Notes: a model not told the origin generated them from the letters alone. A stretch of DNA of 64,000 nucleotides from Desulfoscipio gibsoniae DSM 7213 (GCF_000233715.2 NC_021184.1:4584001-4648000); one strand, 5' to 3'; counted from the first letter of the stretch, positions 41,286-50,515 are shown. Numbers and translations are program-made.

Positions 41286-41394
41286 AAAAAAAGCCCGGGC
41301 GATCCGCTTTGGGACCTCCCGGCCTGTTTGGTTGTTTGGTTAGTTAGTGCGCCGGACGGCTATCTACTGCACAACAGAACCGTCCCCTTGTGTT
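41286..41394 (+). repeat. Two-hairpin repeat, type A, copy 7
   Basis: AAAAAAAAGCCCGGGCGATC / CTCCCGGCCT; second hairpin has GGACGGCT instead of GGACGGTT (one mismatch). Directly abuts the IS remnant at 41397. Confidence 0.85.
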
Positions 41395-41396
41395 TC

Positions 41397-41758
41397 CCCA
41401 ATACCCACCGGACGCACCAGGGGATTGATGGTAAAACACCGATTCCTTCACCGGAATACCCACAGACAACAATGGCGGAAACTACATTAGTTGCCAAGCC
41501 GGTTTTGGGTGGGCTTTATCATACTTATGAAAAAGCAGCTTAATTGGTTGGGTAGTTTGGCCAATTAACGGGTAAGCTATTTTTCTTGACTGCCAATATG
41601 GTGGTCTATTTGTGTTGTCATTTTTGAGTTTTAACAGTTCTTCTGCAGATTCCGAGACCAAATTGCTGGTCTTTTTTTATGGGTTTGGTTTACTTTAAGT
41701 GCTATTCCTTGCTTATTTTAACAGGTGTTTTGACCCGAATTGACTTTTTGAAGGCGAC
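41397..41758 (+). mobile_element. Second 3' remnant of an integrase-core insertion sequence
   Basis: Encodes THRTHQGIDGKTPIPSPEYP...GGLYHTYEKAA with TAA at 41541-41543, then a non-coding tail and a right end TTGACTTTTTGAAGGCGAC. It diverges more from the intact IS than the 38.6-kb remnant, so it derives from a different element. Confidence 0.82.
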
Positions 41759-41861
41759 AACCTGGCCCTTCCCGTCTCTGATGGAATTTTTGGATGGCTA
41801 GGCTTTTTTTCTGTTGGCAAGCAGCCTTACCTCCTTGGCTGCTCCTTTTCCCAACAAAGCA

Positions 41862-41965
41862 AACAGCCAGGCGATCCGCGTGGGACCTCCCGGGCTGTTT
41901 GGTTGTTTGGTTAGTTAGTGCGCTGGACGGTTATCTACTGCACAACAGAACCGTCCCCTTGTGTC
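41862..41965 (+). repeat. Two-hairpin repeat, type A, copy 8
   Basis: AACAGCCAGGCGATCC / CTCCCGGGCTGTT (one mismatch in the stem), then the GGACGGTT part ending CCCCTTGTG. Confidence 0.85.
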
Positions 41966-41969
41966 CCCC

Positions 41970-42120
41970 CAAAAGAACCGTCCCCTTGTGTTTTCCCTTG
42001 TGTTTTCTCGCCGGACGGTTATCTACTGCACAACAGAACCGTCCCCTTGTGTTTCACCCTTGTGTTTCACATGAAGGCGACAGGTTAGTTACTGCACAAA
42101 AGAACCGTCCCCTTGTGTTC
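41970..42120 (+). repeat. Cluster of REP-half fragments
   Basis: Three partial copies of the second half only: 41970-41994, 42009-42053 and 42091-42120, each containing AGAACCGTCCCCTTGTGTT. The middle one keeps the full GGACGGTT/AACCGTCC hairpin. Shows that the REP half can occur without the first hairpin. Confidence 0.8.
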
Positions 42121-42130
42121 TGCTTGTGTT

Positions 42131-42511
42131 CTAACTTCCCCAATGGCGTCGACTCCACTGGGTAGTATGGCGTCTGCTGACTTCTCATGATAAATCTTGT
42201 TTCAACCGTGATTTGAAGTTTATCTCTTCACGTCCATGAGATCTCCCCGGGTAAGAGCGCAGTCTTTCCTTCCATCTATCTGCCACATCTACACCGTAAG
42301 CTTCCGGATAGTTTCGGGCTTCAGTTTGTTATGCAACCTTACCCAGCTTACGATGCCTTATGTGATTCCTGTTCGTCAGACCAGAAGTTTGCCTCCGGCT
42401 TCCTTCAGATTCCACCTCGCGTTGGACACCCTTGCCTTTGGCTATGTGCTTGGCACTATCAACCTGCACTCGGGACTTGCACCCGTTAGACTACGCCCAT
42501 GCCGGGCGCAC
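42131..42511 (-). mobile_element. Group IIC intron, 5' fragment
   Basis: On the minus strand it begins GTGCGCCCGGCATGGGCG and continues through segments such as AAGGGTGTCC, GGAATCTGAAGGAAGC, TCTTACCCGGGGAG and AGAAGTCAGCAG, which I recognise from group IIC ribozymes like the Oceanobacillus iheyensis intron (domains I to III and the edge of domain IV). The reverse transcriptase gene and domains V-VI are absent; REP fragments follow. The upstream sequence is the hairpin and T-run of the repeat at 42513-42622, the kind of terminator target used by IIC introns. Confidence 0.85.
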
Positions 42512-42512
42512 A

Positions 42513-42622
42513 TAAAAAAAGCCCGGGCGATCCGCTTTGGGACCTCCCGGCCTGTTTGGTTGTTTGGTTAGTTAGTGCGCCGGACGGTTATCTACTGCAC
42601 AACAGAACCGTCCCCCTGTGTT
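42513..42622 (+). repeat. Two-hairpin repeat, type A, copy 9 (intron-bearing)
   Basis: AAAAAAAGCCCGGGCGATCC / CTCCCGGCCT, then GGACGGTT...AACCGTCCCCCTGTG. On the minus strand the hairpin ends in TTTTTTTAT directly before the group IIC intron's GTGCG. Confidence 0.85.
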
Positions 42623-42638
42623 CCCCTTCCTATGTTTC

Positions 42639-45600
42639 TTAAGAGTTAACAACGGTAATTGTTACAGTTTTATCTGCGGCTGGTGCTGCTGCGGTGAACA
42701 CTACATCTGCAGAACCAGGAGTATTTGTTACAGTCCAACCAGTTGTTCCAGCAAATGCTGTTGCAATTTTAGCAGCTACTTGTGCAGCTGTTTCACCATT
42801 AGCAACGGCAACTGTTTTCACAACATCGGCACCGCCATCATTGAATGTTACTGTAATATTACCAGCTGCTGTTGCCGGTCCAGATATGGTTAATGTATTA
42901 ACTTCGGCCGTTCCTGGTGTGGCTGGTACTTCTGGGGCACCCACTGTAATGGACGCTGCAGTTACTGTTCCTTGGCTTGCCGAAGTAACTGCAGTTAATA
43001 CTGCGGCTGTTTCTTGGCCAGCCTTTTCAGTAAAGGTCAACACGCCAGCCGAATTATCAGTGATTGTGTATTTCGCATTTAAAGTTGCATTTGCTTCAGC
43101 AAGTCCTTTTACTTCAGTCGCTGTTACAGCTGCAGTTCCTCCTGTAGCCAATGTTAGTGCTTGACCATCAATTGTTACAGTTTCTGCAGCATTAAAGTTA
43201 CCTGCAGTAGTATCAAATGTAATTGTATCAACACCAGCTACAGCCGGAACTAATGGTGTTGGAGCAACACCAGCTGCAGTTTGAGCGTTTGATCCAGTGA
43301 TACCAGTTACTACTGGAATATATATAGAATCCTTGGATTCAGTCGCTGCAAAGTCATTTGCAAAGTTTCCTATAACATCTTTAAGTGTCACGTTATTTGC
43401 TAGAGATACAGAAACTTTATCATTAAAGCCAGCTTTAACGATTTTTAGCGCTAAATCTTTATTGCTGTTTGCGTAAGCCACTGTGTAATCAGATGTTGGG
43501 ACTAATTGATTACCCTTTGAATCCTTCACAACTAAAGCATTAGCTGCAGTAGTAACAGTAGCATCCAGTGCTTCATCAAATTTCACTGTAACTGTATCGC
43601 CAGTTACAAGGAACTTACCATCAACCGGCTGAACGGTAGGTTTAACCTTGTCAACAACTGCTACACCTGAACCAGTAGCTACTAATGCAGATTTAACGCC
43701 TGTTGATGTTGCTACTGCATCTGCGTCGGCATAAACAGTCAATACTCCACCATCTACACTAGCGTCAGCACCTAGATTATTGTTCAGGGTTAGCACTGCA
43801 GATTTCTTATCAGTTGCTAATGTTACACCAGTGACCTGAAGTGCTGCATAAGCAGCTCCACCCTTATCGAACTTAACTTTGTTAGGATCAATTGATTCGA
43901 TTAAGGTTCCAGCTACAGCGTAAACTTTAATTTGGTTTTTGGCTATCACTTCAACTTTTGTTACATCAATTATGGTGTTGAATGCTGCGTTGGAAACAAA
44001 TCCTGAAATTAAGCTTTTGCCGCCTGTTCCAAGATCAGCATTTACAAAACTGCTATCAAGAGTATTTCCAGCTGCATCTTTTACTGCGATTACTCTTAAA
44101 TCTGTAGTAGTTGCAAAAGCAAACTGGGTATCCGGAGCCGCTCTATTAATGGTTATTGTAACAGCCTTATTATCAGCTGCTGCTGCCAGCGATGCACCTT
44201 TTACATCTGCTAAAGGACTTCCGCCTAATAGATAGTTAGCGGAACTTGTAAGTGTAGCTGCATCCATAGCCTTATCAAAATAGATGGTAATTTTGCTATC
44301 TAATACATCGCCATCGGAATTGAAGTCAGCTCCTGCAGTTTCGTTTACAAATACTGCACTTAATACCTTTGGAGCAACCTTGTCGTTGAAGGCGATTGCC
44401 TTAGTTGCTTCCACTAAGAAGTTTTCCCTTATACTATTGTCTTTTACCTGCTCTTTGACAAATTTAAGAGTGTAATTGCCTGCAAGGGTAGCTCCTCCGG
44501 TAATTGACACATTGTACACTTTTAAGCTTGGCTTGCTGTCAATGGTTTTTGATGCAATAGCTAAGGAGGTAACAACTTTCTTGTTGTCCTTGTCGTAAAG
44601 TTCTAATGCATTGGCATTTCCTGCAAAATTAGTTACATCTTCCGAGAATGTTACCTCTAAAGTGTTGTCAGTGTTTACTTTTACATCTGATACTGTTGGT
44701 GCAACTTGGTCATCAGTGGCGGTAAACTTGAACACTTGTTCTTCCTTAATTTCATTACCGTAAGCATCTTTAACGCCTTTTACCTTGATGCTTGCATCAA
44801 CTAAAGATGCTAATCCTAAATTCGCTGTTAAAGTGAGTTCGAATGTTTGGTTGTCTTTTGTTGCAATACCACCAGCGGCTGTACTAATAGCTTTTGCAGT
44901 AGTACCTTCAAACACTTTAATGGTTCCATCTGTTCCGGTGCCTGCTGTTACTGTCGCTCCATCTACTGGCTTGTTGAATTTTACAGTAACTTTGTCTTTA
45001 GATGTTGCTGAGGCACTCTCAACTGCCGGTGCGGTAGTATCAGCAACAACAGTTACAGTAAATTCTTTTTCAGCTACAGGTAGATTAGCATAGTCGTTTA
45101 ACCCTGCAATCTTAACTTTATGATCCCCGACAGTCAAAGCAGTTCCTAATGTTACAGTGACTGTGTTCTCTGTGTCCATTTTTGTCTGATCTATTGTTGC
45201 AAAGTAAGCGTTGATTCCATCAATTTTCACCTTGTCTGTTACACCCGCTACAGTTGGGAAATCTTTAATTGGTTCGGAAAAAGTTAGTTCTAAAGTCTTA
45301 GGTGATTTAACCGCAATACCTTCAGCTGTCGGTAAGGTTGTATCCATAGCCTGAACAGTGTTTTCAGTCTTAGCTACTTTTTTAGTAGCGTCTGCTTTTG
45401 AAGCAACATTTTCTACTACTACCTTGTAGTTTTTCAACTGTGTATAGGTATTAAGTAAGTATGCGGTTTTGTTATCAGCAGCAAGCTTAACTGTTACCCC
45501 TGCAATTTGGTTGTTGTTTGCTGCGTCATAAACTCTCAGGTTGGTAGCATTAACAGTGTTTGAAGCAACTTCTTCATTAAATGTTACTGCAATCTGCCTA

Positions 45601-46256
45601 AGGTTAATAGCACTTACCGATACAACCTCTAAATTAGCCGGGGTTACATCCTTAACAGCTGCTACAGTGGTTTGCCAGGTAAGAGGGGCTAACTTATCCT
45701 TAGCATATACAATTACCTGCCTGGCTGATTGAGGAACTGTAACAGTTTTTTCAGCACTGTAACTACCATCACCTAATAACGTATAGTTAGTTCCATCAAA
45801 GGCCCAAAATGCATACCATACTTCGGAACCAAAGCATCCAATGTTATTTGCATTGGCCGTGGCTGTGTAGGTGCCGTCAGCATTGGGAGTAACATCCAGG
45901 GATACGCTACCTCCCACGTTGAACATTTGACGTTTACCAACTTGCGAGAAAAATGGGTAAGCATCAACAATGTATGTGCCGGGTTTAACATCAGTTAGTG
46001 TTAAAGTGTCACTGGCGCTGCCCTGGGCTATATACCAATCTTTGTCCGGGCCAAGTACATAAAATCCATAACCTTCTGCATTAGGTGCTGTCGCCTTAAG
46101 GGTTACACTGCTTCCAGCCGCAACCATCTGCTGACCTGGAAACTCGGGCACAAAATCAAGCTGTACTTCATCAGCAGCAAATGCGGGGGCAACTGCAAAC
46201 AGCATACAAACCATGGCGAAAATTAGCGTTACACTAATTTTTTTACTTAGTTGCAT
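42639..46256 (-). CDS. Large secreted surface protein with SbsA-like Ig domains
   Basis: 1205 residues. Signal peptide 1-28 (KKISVTLIFAMVCMLFAVAPAFA, cut before ADE). N-terminal domain ~29-205 is shared with the 217-residue paralogue at 46861-47514. From ~208 follow about seven SbsA/Big_5-type Ig-like modules, recognisable by strands such as LRQIAVTFNEEV, TLELTFSEPI, KVTVKFNKPV and TLEVTFSEDV. The C-terminal ~200 residues are Ala/Thr-rich beta repeats. No SLH domain or LPXTG anchor, so attachment is unclear. Candidate S-layer or cell-surface fibre protein; substrate for the glycan locus nearby is speculation. Confidence 0.85.
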   Translation of the reverse strand: MQLSKKISVTLIFAMVCMLFAVAPAFAADEVQLDFVPEFPGQQMVAAGSSVTLKATAPNAEGYGFYVLGPDKDWYIAQGSASDTLTLTDVKPGTYIVDAYPFFSQVGKRQMFNVGGSVSLDVTPNADGTYTATANANNIGCFGSEVWYAFWAFDGTNYTLLGDGSYSAEKTVTVPQSARQVIVYAKDKLAPLTWQTTVAAVKDVTPANLEVVSVSAINLRQIAVTFNEEVASNTVNATNLRVYDAANNNQIAGVTVKLAADNKTAYLLNTYTQLKNYKVVVENVASKADATKKVAKTENTVQAMDTTLPTAEGIAVKSPKTLELTFSEPIKDFPTVAGVTDKVKIDGINAYFATIDQTKMDTENTVTVTLGTALTVGDHKVKIAGLNDYANLPVAEKEFTVTVVADTTAPAVESASATSKDKVTVKFNKPVDGATVTAGTGTDGTIKVFEGTTAKAISTAAGGIATKDNQTFELTLTANLGLASLVDASIKVKGVKDAYGNEIKEEQVFKFTATDDQVAPTVSDVKVNTDNTLEVTFSEDVTNFAGNANALELYDKDNKKVVTSLAIASKTIDSKPSLKVYNVSITGGATLAGNYTLKFVKEQVKDNSIRENFLVEATKAIAFNDKVAPKVLSAVFVNETAGADFNSDGDVLDSKITIYFDKAMDAATLTSSANYLLGGSPLADVKGASLAAAADNKAVTITINRAAPDTQFAFATTTDLRVIAVKDAAGNTLDSSFVNADLGTGGKSLISGFVSNAAFNTIIDVTKVEVIAKNQIKVYAVAGTLIESIDPNKVKFDKGGAAYAALQVTGVTLATDKKSAVLTLNNNLGADASVDGGVLTVYADADAVATSTGVKSALVATGSGVAVVDKVKPTVQPVDGKFLVTGDTVTVKFDEALDATVTTAANALVVKDSKGNQLVPTSDYTVAYANSNKDLALKIVKAGFNDKVSVSLANNVTLKDVIGNFANDFAATESKDSIYIPVVTGITGSNAQTAAGVAPTPLVPAVAGVDTITFDTTAGNFNAAETVTIDGQALTLATGGTAAVTATEVKGLAEANATLNAKYTITDNSAGVLTFTEKAGQETAAVLTAVTSASQGTVTAASITVGAPEVPATPGTAEVNTLTISGPATAAGNITVTFNDGGADVVKTVAVANGETAAQVAAKIATAFAGTTGWTVTNTPGSADVVFTAAAPAADKTVTITVVNS

Positions 46257-46323
46257 TTAATTATCCATGCCTCCTTATAAATCTTTTGACCTACTGTCAG
46301 GGTCCCAACCTTGCTTAATCATG

Positions 46324-46524
46324 TTAGCCTTCGTCAACGTTGTCTTGGTCATCTTCCCTGGGGTCCCTTTTTGCGGAGAAATAGTGCTTCAGCGCACTTG
46401 ATACAATTGAAGCCTGACTGACTCCAGTCTCATAGGACAAGCGCACCAGCTGCTCCTTGAGCTCAGGGGTGACCCTTACTTGAAAAGATACATACGCTTT
46501 GGAGCGGCTATATGCATTAGCCAA
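46324..46524 (-). CDS. Ribbon-helix-helix regulator
   Basis: 66 residues: KAYVSFQVRVTPELKEQLVRLSYETGVSQASIVSSALKHYF is a CopG/Arc-like RHH, followed by an acidic tail. GGAGGTGAGGAGTGAGTC leader. It lies 67 bp upstream of the big surface protein gene and shares its leader, so it may regulate that operon. Confidence 0.8.
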   Translation of the reverse strand: MANAYSRSKAYVSFQVRVTPELKEQLVRLSYETGVSQASIVSSALKHYFSAKRDPREDDQDNVDEG

Positions 46525-46860
46525 TTTGACTCACTCCTCACCTCCCAGTGGAATTTTGAATCTTTGTTTATCACCCCCTAAGCAGGTATCTTGTATTTTT
46601 CAGGGACTCATAAACAGCCCTCATTAAGCATGGCTTGAACAAGGGCCGCCTAAGACTTAATAACACTTTGATCAATTAACTAAAAGGATAAAGCTTATTA
46701 ACAGTTAATGGATTGTATGTTTGTTTGTTTGTATCAACTATTATTCTACGTAAAAATGGTTATTCCTCCAACTAAGTCTATAAAATTCAAATAAATATTT
46801 AAACCCCAAAATTCCGTATTAAATGCGTTTCTTGGCAACCGCAATAGAGTTAGCTAATAA
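46525..46860 (-). promoter_or_regulatory. Conserved leader region of the RHH/surface-protein unit
   Basis: No gene. Two blocks are shared with the region upstream of the paralogue: 46584-46613 (minus strand TTATGAGTCCCTGAAAAATA then CAAGATACCT) with 47613-47642, and ~46728-46765 (TTTACGTAGAATAATAGTTG then ATACAAACAA) with ~47757-47795. The distance between blocks is similar in both. Likely promoter plus 5' untranslated control element; no known riboswitch consensus recognised. Confidence 0.55.
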
Positions 46861-47514
46861 TTAACTTATTGATATAACCTCTAATTCATCTGAAGAAACT
46901 TCGGCTACATCGGCCACACAGGTTTTCCACATTTCGTCTTTCAGTGGAGCTTGTTTGTCCTTGGCATATACGATTACTTGCTTGGCACCACTGGGAATAA
47001 TAGCAGTATTGCTTGCACTATAGCCATCGCCCATCAGCGTGTAATTTGTTCCGTCAAAGGAATAGAAGGCATACCATACTTCGGAGCCATAGCACCCCAG
47101 ATTCCGGGCATTGGCTGTAGCAGTGCAGGTTCCGTCAGCATTGGATGTAACATTCAATGATACGCTGCTGTCCACGTTGAACATTTCACGTATACCAACA
47201 GTTAAGCCGTATGGGTACATATCAATAATGTACGTACCGGGTTTAACGTCGTTTAAGGTTAAATTGCCGCTTTGGCCGCTATCCACGATCATCCAATCTT
47301 GGTCCGCGCCAAGTACGTAATATCCATAGCCGGCCGCATTAGAAGCCGCTGCCTGCAGAGTTACATTACTCCCGGCCTGTACCATCTGCTGGCCGTTAAA
47401 CGGAGGGACAAAATTCAGCTGCATGTCGTCAGCGGCAAATGCGGGGGCAGCTGCCAGCAGCATATAAGCCATTGCGAAAATCAGCACTATACTAGTTTTT
47501 TTATTTAGTTGCAT
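46861..47514 (-). CDS. Short secreted paralogue of the surface protein N-terminal domain
   Basis: 217 residues. Signal peptide (KKTSIVLIFAMAYMLLAAAPAFA), then a domain about 65% alike to residues 29-205 of the 1205-residue protein (VWYAFYSFDGTNYTLMGDGY versus VWYAFWAFDGTNYTLLGDGS). It ends at LEVISIS, exactly where the Ig modules begin in the long protein, so it is either a truncated copy or a single-domain secreted protein. Confidence 0.8.
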   Translation of the reverse strand: MQLNKKTSIVLIFAMAYMLLAAAPAFAADDMQLNFVPPFNGQQMVQAGSNVTLQAAASNAAGYGYYVLGADQDWMIVDSGQSGNLTLNDVKPGTYIIDMYPYGLTVGIREMFNVDSSVSLNVTSNADGTCTATANARNLGCYGSEVWYAFYSFDGTNYTLMGDGYSASNTAIIPSGAKQVIVYAKDKQAPLKDEMWKTCVADVAEVSSDELEVISIS

Positions 47515-47987
47515 TTAATTATCCATGCCTCCTTATAAATCTTTTGATCTACCAATTCAACTAACTGCCAACCTCCCGTGAACTTGGATCTATCTCATCC
47601 CCCCCCTAATATAGGTATCTTGTATTTTTCAGGTACTCATAAGCCGTCCTCGTTAAACGCATTTCCAACAAAAACTGCTTAAGTTTAATATCACAATCAA
47701 TCGACCCAAAAGAATAGATTTATTAACAATTTGCAGGGTTTCGGGATTTATGTGCTTGTTTGTATCAACTATTTTTCTACGTAAAAATGGTTAATCCTCC
47801 AGCAAAATCTGTAAAATAAAAATCCTAAGAAATTTATGTTTAATGCATTACTTGGAAACAACATTATGACAAACCGGCGAAGATGGTGGAAAATATAAAA
47901 AGGTAATTTAAAAAAACAGTCGAATTAACTACTAGGCGTTTAATAAGACTGTTTTATTTACCATTTACCATAAGGTGGTATAGCTAG
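47515..47987. promoter_or_regulatory. Divergent control region with conserved leader and hairpin
   Basis: No gene. Holds the second copy of the leader blocks (47613-47642 and ~47757-47795) reading toward the paralogue, and a hairpin AAAACAGTC (~47914-47922) / GACTGTTTT (~47946-47955) that can act as terminator or leader for the MBOAT gene. Confidence 0.5.
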
Positions 47988-49439
47988 GTGCTATTTAATT
48001 CTTATAGCTTCATATTCGTTTTTATACCGCTAACCCTGGGCGCTTTTTACCTTCTGGCCAAATTTAAATTAACCAATGCGGCATTGGCCTCGCTGGTTAT
48101 AGCATCCCTGATTTTCTACAGCTGTTGGAATATTAAATACCTGCCGTTGCTATTAGCTTCCATATTATATAATTATTATATTGGCAAGCATATTGAAATG
48201 GCAAGTACAAAGTCCCGAGCAAAGTTATTTTTAATTATAGGCATTACCGTGGACCTATTGTTATTAGGCTATTTTAAGTACGCTAATTTTTTTGCGGATT
48301 CAATTAATAACAGCTTGAATGTACATATTTTCATACCGTCTATTGTGCTTCCCCTGGGTATTTCATTTTATACGTTTACCCAGATTGGCTATTTGGTTGA
48401 AGCATATAAAGGTGAAACCAGGAATCAAAGTTTTATTTCCTATTGCCTGTTTGTAACCTATTTTCCCCACCTGATAGCGGGGCCTATTTTAGATCATAAA
48501 AAAATAGTTTACCAGTTCCACCAGGCCAAAACTTTTATTTTTACGCACGAAAACATGTCCAAAGGATTAGTTATGTTCATCCTGGGGCTTTTTAAAAAGG
48601 TGGTTATGGCGGATAGTCTTATACCGTGGGTTGAGGCCGTGTTCAATCATGCGGATAAGGTTACTTTTGTTGACGCCTGGGTGGGAGCACTTGCTTATAC
48701 CTTCCAATTATACCTGGATTTTTCGGCCTATTCGGATATGGCTATTGGCCTGGGGTTAATGCTCAATACCCGGCTGCCAATAAACTTTGATTCGCCCTAT
48801 AAATCCAGGTCAATCATTGAATTCTGGCGGCGCTGGCATATCACATTATCTAATTTCCTTAAAGATTATATTTATATTCCTCTGGGCGGCAGCCGTAAAG
48901 GTTATTCCTGCAAAATGTTTAACTTATTGATAACTATGCTGTTGGGAGGGCTGTGGCACGGTGCGGGCTGGACTTTTGTAATATGGGGCGGTATGCATGG
49001 CCTCTACTTGGCAGTTAACCATACCTGGCGCAGGCTGCAGCTAAAAATGCCCGGCCTGCCAGCCTGGTTCTTAACTTTCTTTTCCGTTATTATTGCCTGG
49101 GTGTTTTTCAGAGCCAATACCATAGCTGATGCTTTAATGATAGTAAAAGCCATGCTTGGGCTGAACGGTATCGTGTTACCGGCCGGGTATCAAGCTTTAT
49201 TACCTGAACTGGGCGGACTTGGGGTAAAGTTTCAGGATTCTCTGTGCTTGGATGTAGGCATAGTCCACTTGGCAGCGTTGGCGGGGCTGATTTTGTGGGT
49301 GACCGTTTTACCAAATACCAATCAGCTTTTAGAAAAATTCCAGCCCAGGTGGTGGTATGGCCTGGCAGCCGGTTTATTGGCCGCCACCAGCATACTGTTT
49401 CTTAATAAAATTACCCAGTTCCTATATTTCCAATTCTAG
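47988..49439 (+). CDS. MBOAT-family O-acyltransferase (AlgI-like)
   Basis: 483 residues, GTG start after AAGGTGG. Ten or more hydrophobic segments. Landmarks: SFYTFTQIGYLVEAY, FPHLIAGPI, FQLYLDFSAYSDMAIGLG, FWRRWHITLSNFLKDYIYIPLGGSR and the catalytic His in LLGGLWHGAGWTFVIWGGMHG. Carries acyl (usually acetyl) groups across the membrane to decorate an exported polysaccharide. Overlaps the next gene, its likely periplasmic-side partner. Confidence 0.92.
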   Translation: MLFNSYSFIFVFIPLTLGAFYLLAKFKLTNAALASLVIASLIFYSCWNIKYLPLLLASILYNYYIGKHIEMASTKSRAKLFLIIGITVDLLLLGYFKYANFFADSINNSLNVHIFIPSIVLPLGISFYTFTQIGYLVEAYKGETRNQSFISYCLFVTYFPHLIAGPILDHKKIVYQFHQAKTFIFTHENMSKGLVMFILGLFKKVVMADSLIPWVEAVFNHADKVTFVDAWVGALAYTFQLYLDFSAYSDMAIGLGLMLNTRLPINFDSPYKSRSIIEFWRRWHITLSNFLKDYIYIPLGGSRKGYSCKMFNLLITMLLGGLWHGAGWTFVIWGGMHGLYLAVNHTWRRLQLKMPGLPAWFLTFFSVIIAWVFFRANTIADALMIVKAMLGLNGIVLPAGYQALLPELGGLGVKFQDSLCLDVGIVHLAALAGLILWVTVLPNTNQLLEKFQPRWWYGLAAGLLAATSILFLNKITQFLYFQF

Positions 49440-49459
49440 TGCAAAAGGAAAGAGCCATA

Positions 49460-50515
49460 ATGACCTATAAAAAATGGAATTATCTTACAGGATTGACTTT
49501 TCTAATTGTTATTTTGTTGGTCGGCACTTTTAATTATGTAATTGACCCGATTCAATTTTACAGAAAGGCCTTTTACCCGCCTTTTTTTAATACTCAGCAG
49601 CGCTATCAAAACCCCGGCCTGGCCAGAAATTATGATTATGACAGCATTATTATCGGTACATCCGTTACCGAAAACTTTTTACCTTCCCAGATTCACGAGC
49701 AATTGAGGTTTAATACTTTAAAACTTTCCATCAGCGGGTCCACAGCCAAAGAGCAGCACTTAATGGCCGACGTGGCCATTAGAACAGGCAAGGTTAAGAA
49801 TGTTATTTGGAGTATTGATTATATCACCCTGATCGGCAGCACTGACAGAGTAGCGGATGAGTTCGGGCCTTTTCCCGATTATTTGTATGACAATTTGTTT
49901 TACAGCAAGGCGAAGTATTTATTAAACGCATCAACCACCTATGAGTCTTATAAAATATTGCCCGTAATTATGTCGGGCGCCCAGCCCCATAAGCCGAATC
50001 TGGAGCTTTTATATAACTGGAACTCGGCCTTCGAGTTTAGCAAGGCATCGGTGGTTCAAAACTGGGATATCTTTAAATACATGGCTTTTGACCCCAATCT
50101 TTATGCCCGGCAAAAGCTCAAGGATAATTTTAAGCACAATATCCTCCCCGTTGTTCAAGAGAACCGGGATATCAATTTTTATTTCTTTTTCCCGCCTTAC
50201 TCGATTTTATTACAGAAAGTTTACTATAATAATGATGTTTTTGACGATTGTATGTATATGAAAGGTTATATAGTTAAGACCTTAAGCCGGTATCCGAATG
50301 TTAAAGTATATGATTTTCAAGACTTGGATGATATCACTTTCAACCTTGATAATTATAAAGATGCCATGCATTATTCAGGTGACATAAATGAATACATCAT
50401 TACTTCCATAGCAGCGGATCAACACCGCTTAACCATGGATAATTATGAAAAACGTATCCATACACTGAATAAACAAGTGCAAAAGCTGGATTTGGACAAA
50501 ATGTTGGCCAATTAA
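49460..50515 (+). CDS. SGNH-like partner of the MBOAT acyltransferase
   Basis: 351 residues from ATG 49460 (AAGGAAAGAG leader; a GTG at 49439 is possible). One N-terminal TM (YLTGLTFLIVILLVGTFNYVI), then DYDSIIIGTSVTENFLPSQI in the position of the SGNH Ser block and a late DAMHYSGDINEYI supplying Asp/His. Resembles AlgJ/DltD-like proteins that finish acyl transfer to the glycan outside the membrane. Family by pattern and context. Confidence 0.7.
   Translation: MTYKKWNYLTGLTFLIVILLVGTFNYVIDPIQFYRKAFYPPFFNTQQRYQNPGLARNYDYDSIIIGTSVTENFLPSQIHEQLRFNTLKLSISGSTAKEQHLMADVAIRTGKVKNVIWSIDYITLIGSTDRVADEFGPFPDYLYDNLFYSKAKYLLNASTTYESYKILPVIMSGAQPHKPNLELLYNWNSAFEFSKASVVQNWDIFKYMAFDPNLYARQKLKDNFKHNILPVVQENRDINFYFFFPPYSILLQKVYYNNDVFDDCMYMKGYIVKTLSRYPNVKVYDFQDLDDITFNLDNYKDAMHYSGDINEYIITSIAADQHRLTMDNYEKRIHTLNKQVQKLDLDKMLAN

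Noticed and set aside
37719-42571. Plus-strand open frames reading across repeats (for example 41037-41543, 42236-42571)
   Set aside because: They translate the repeats, IS remnant or intron RNA; their recurring peptide (RRTVIYCTKEPSP) only reflects repeat DNA.
35491-42622. CRISPR array
   Set aside because: The repeats are ~105 bp, irregularly spaced by hundreds to thousands of bases, and no cas genes are present (the DUF2800 nuclease is a phage recombination gene).
42694-45732. Several plus-strand open frames opposite the large surface protein gene
   Set aside because: Low-complexity mirrors of the Ala/Thr-rich coding sequence, without ribosome sites.
46525-47650. c-di-GMP or other known riboswitch in the surface-protein leaders
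   Set aside because: The conserved blocks lack any consensus I know for c-di-GMP-I/II, SAM or molybdenum riboswitches; kept only as unexplained conserved leaders.
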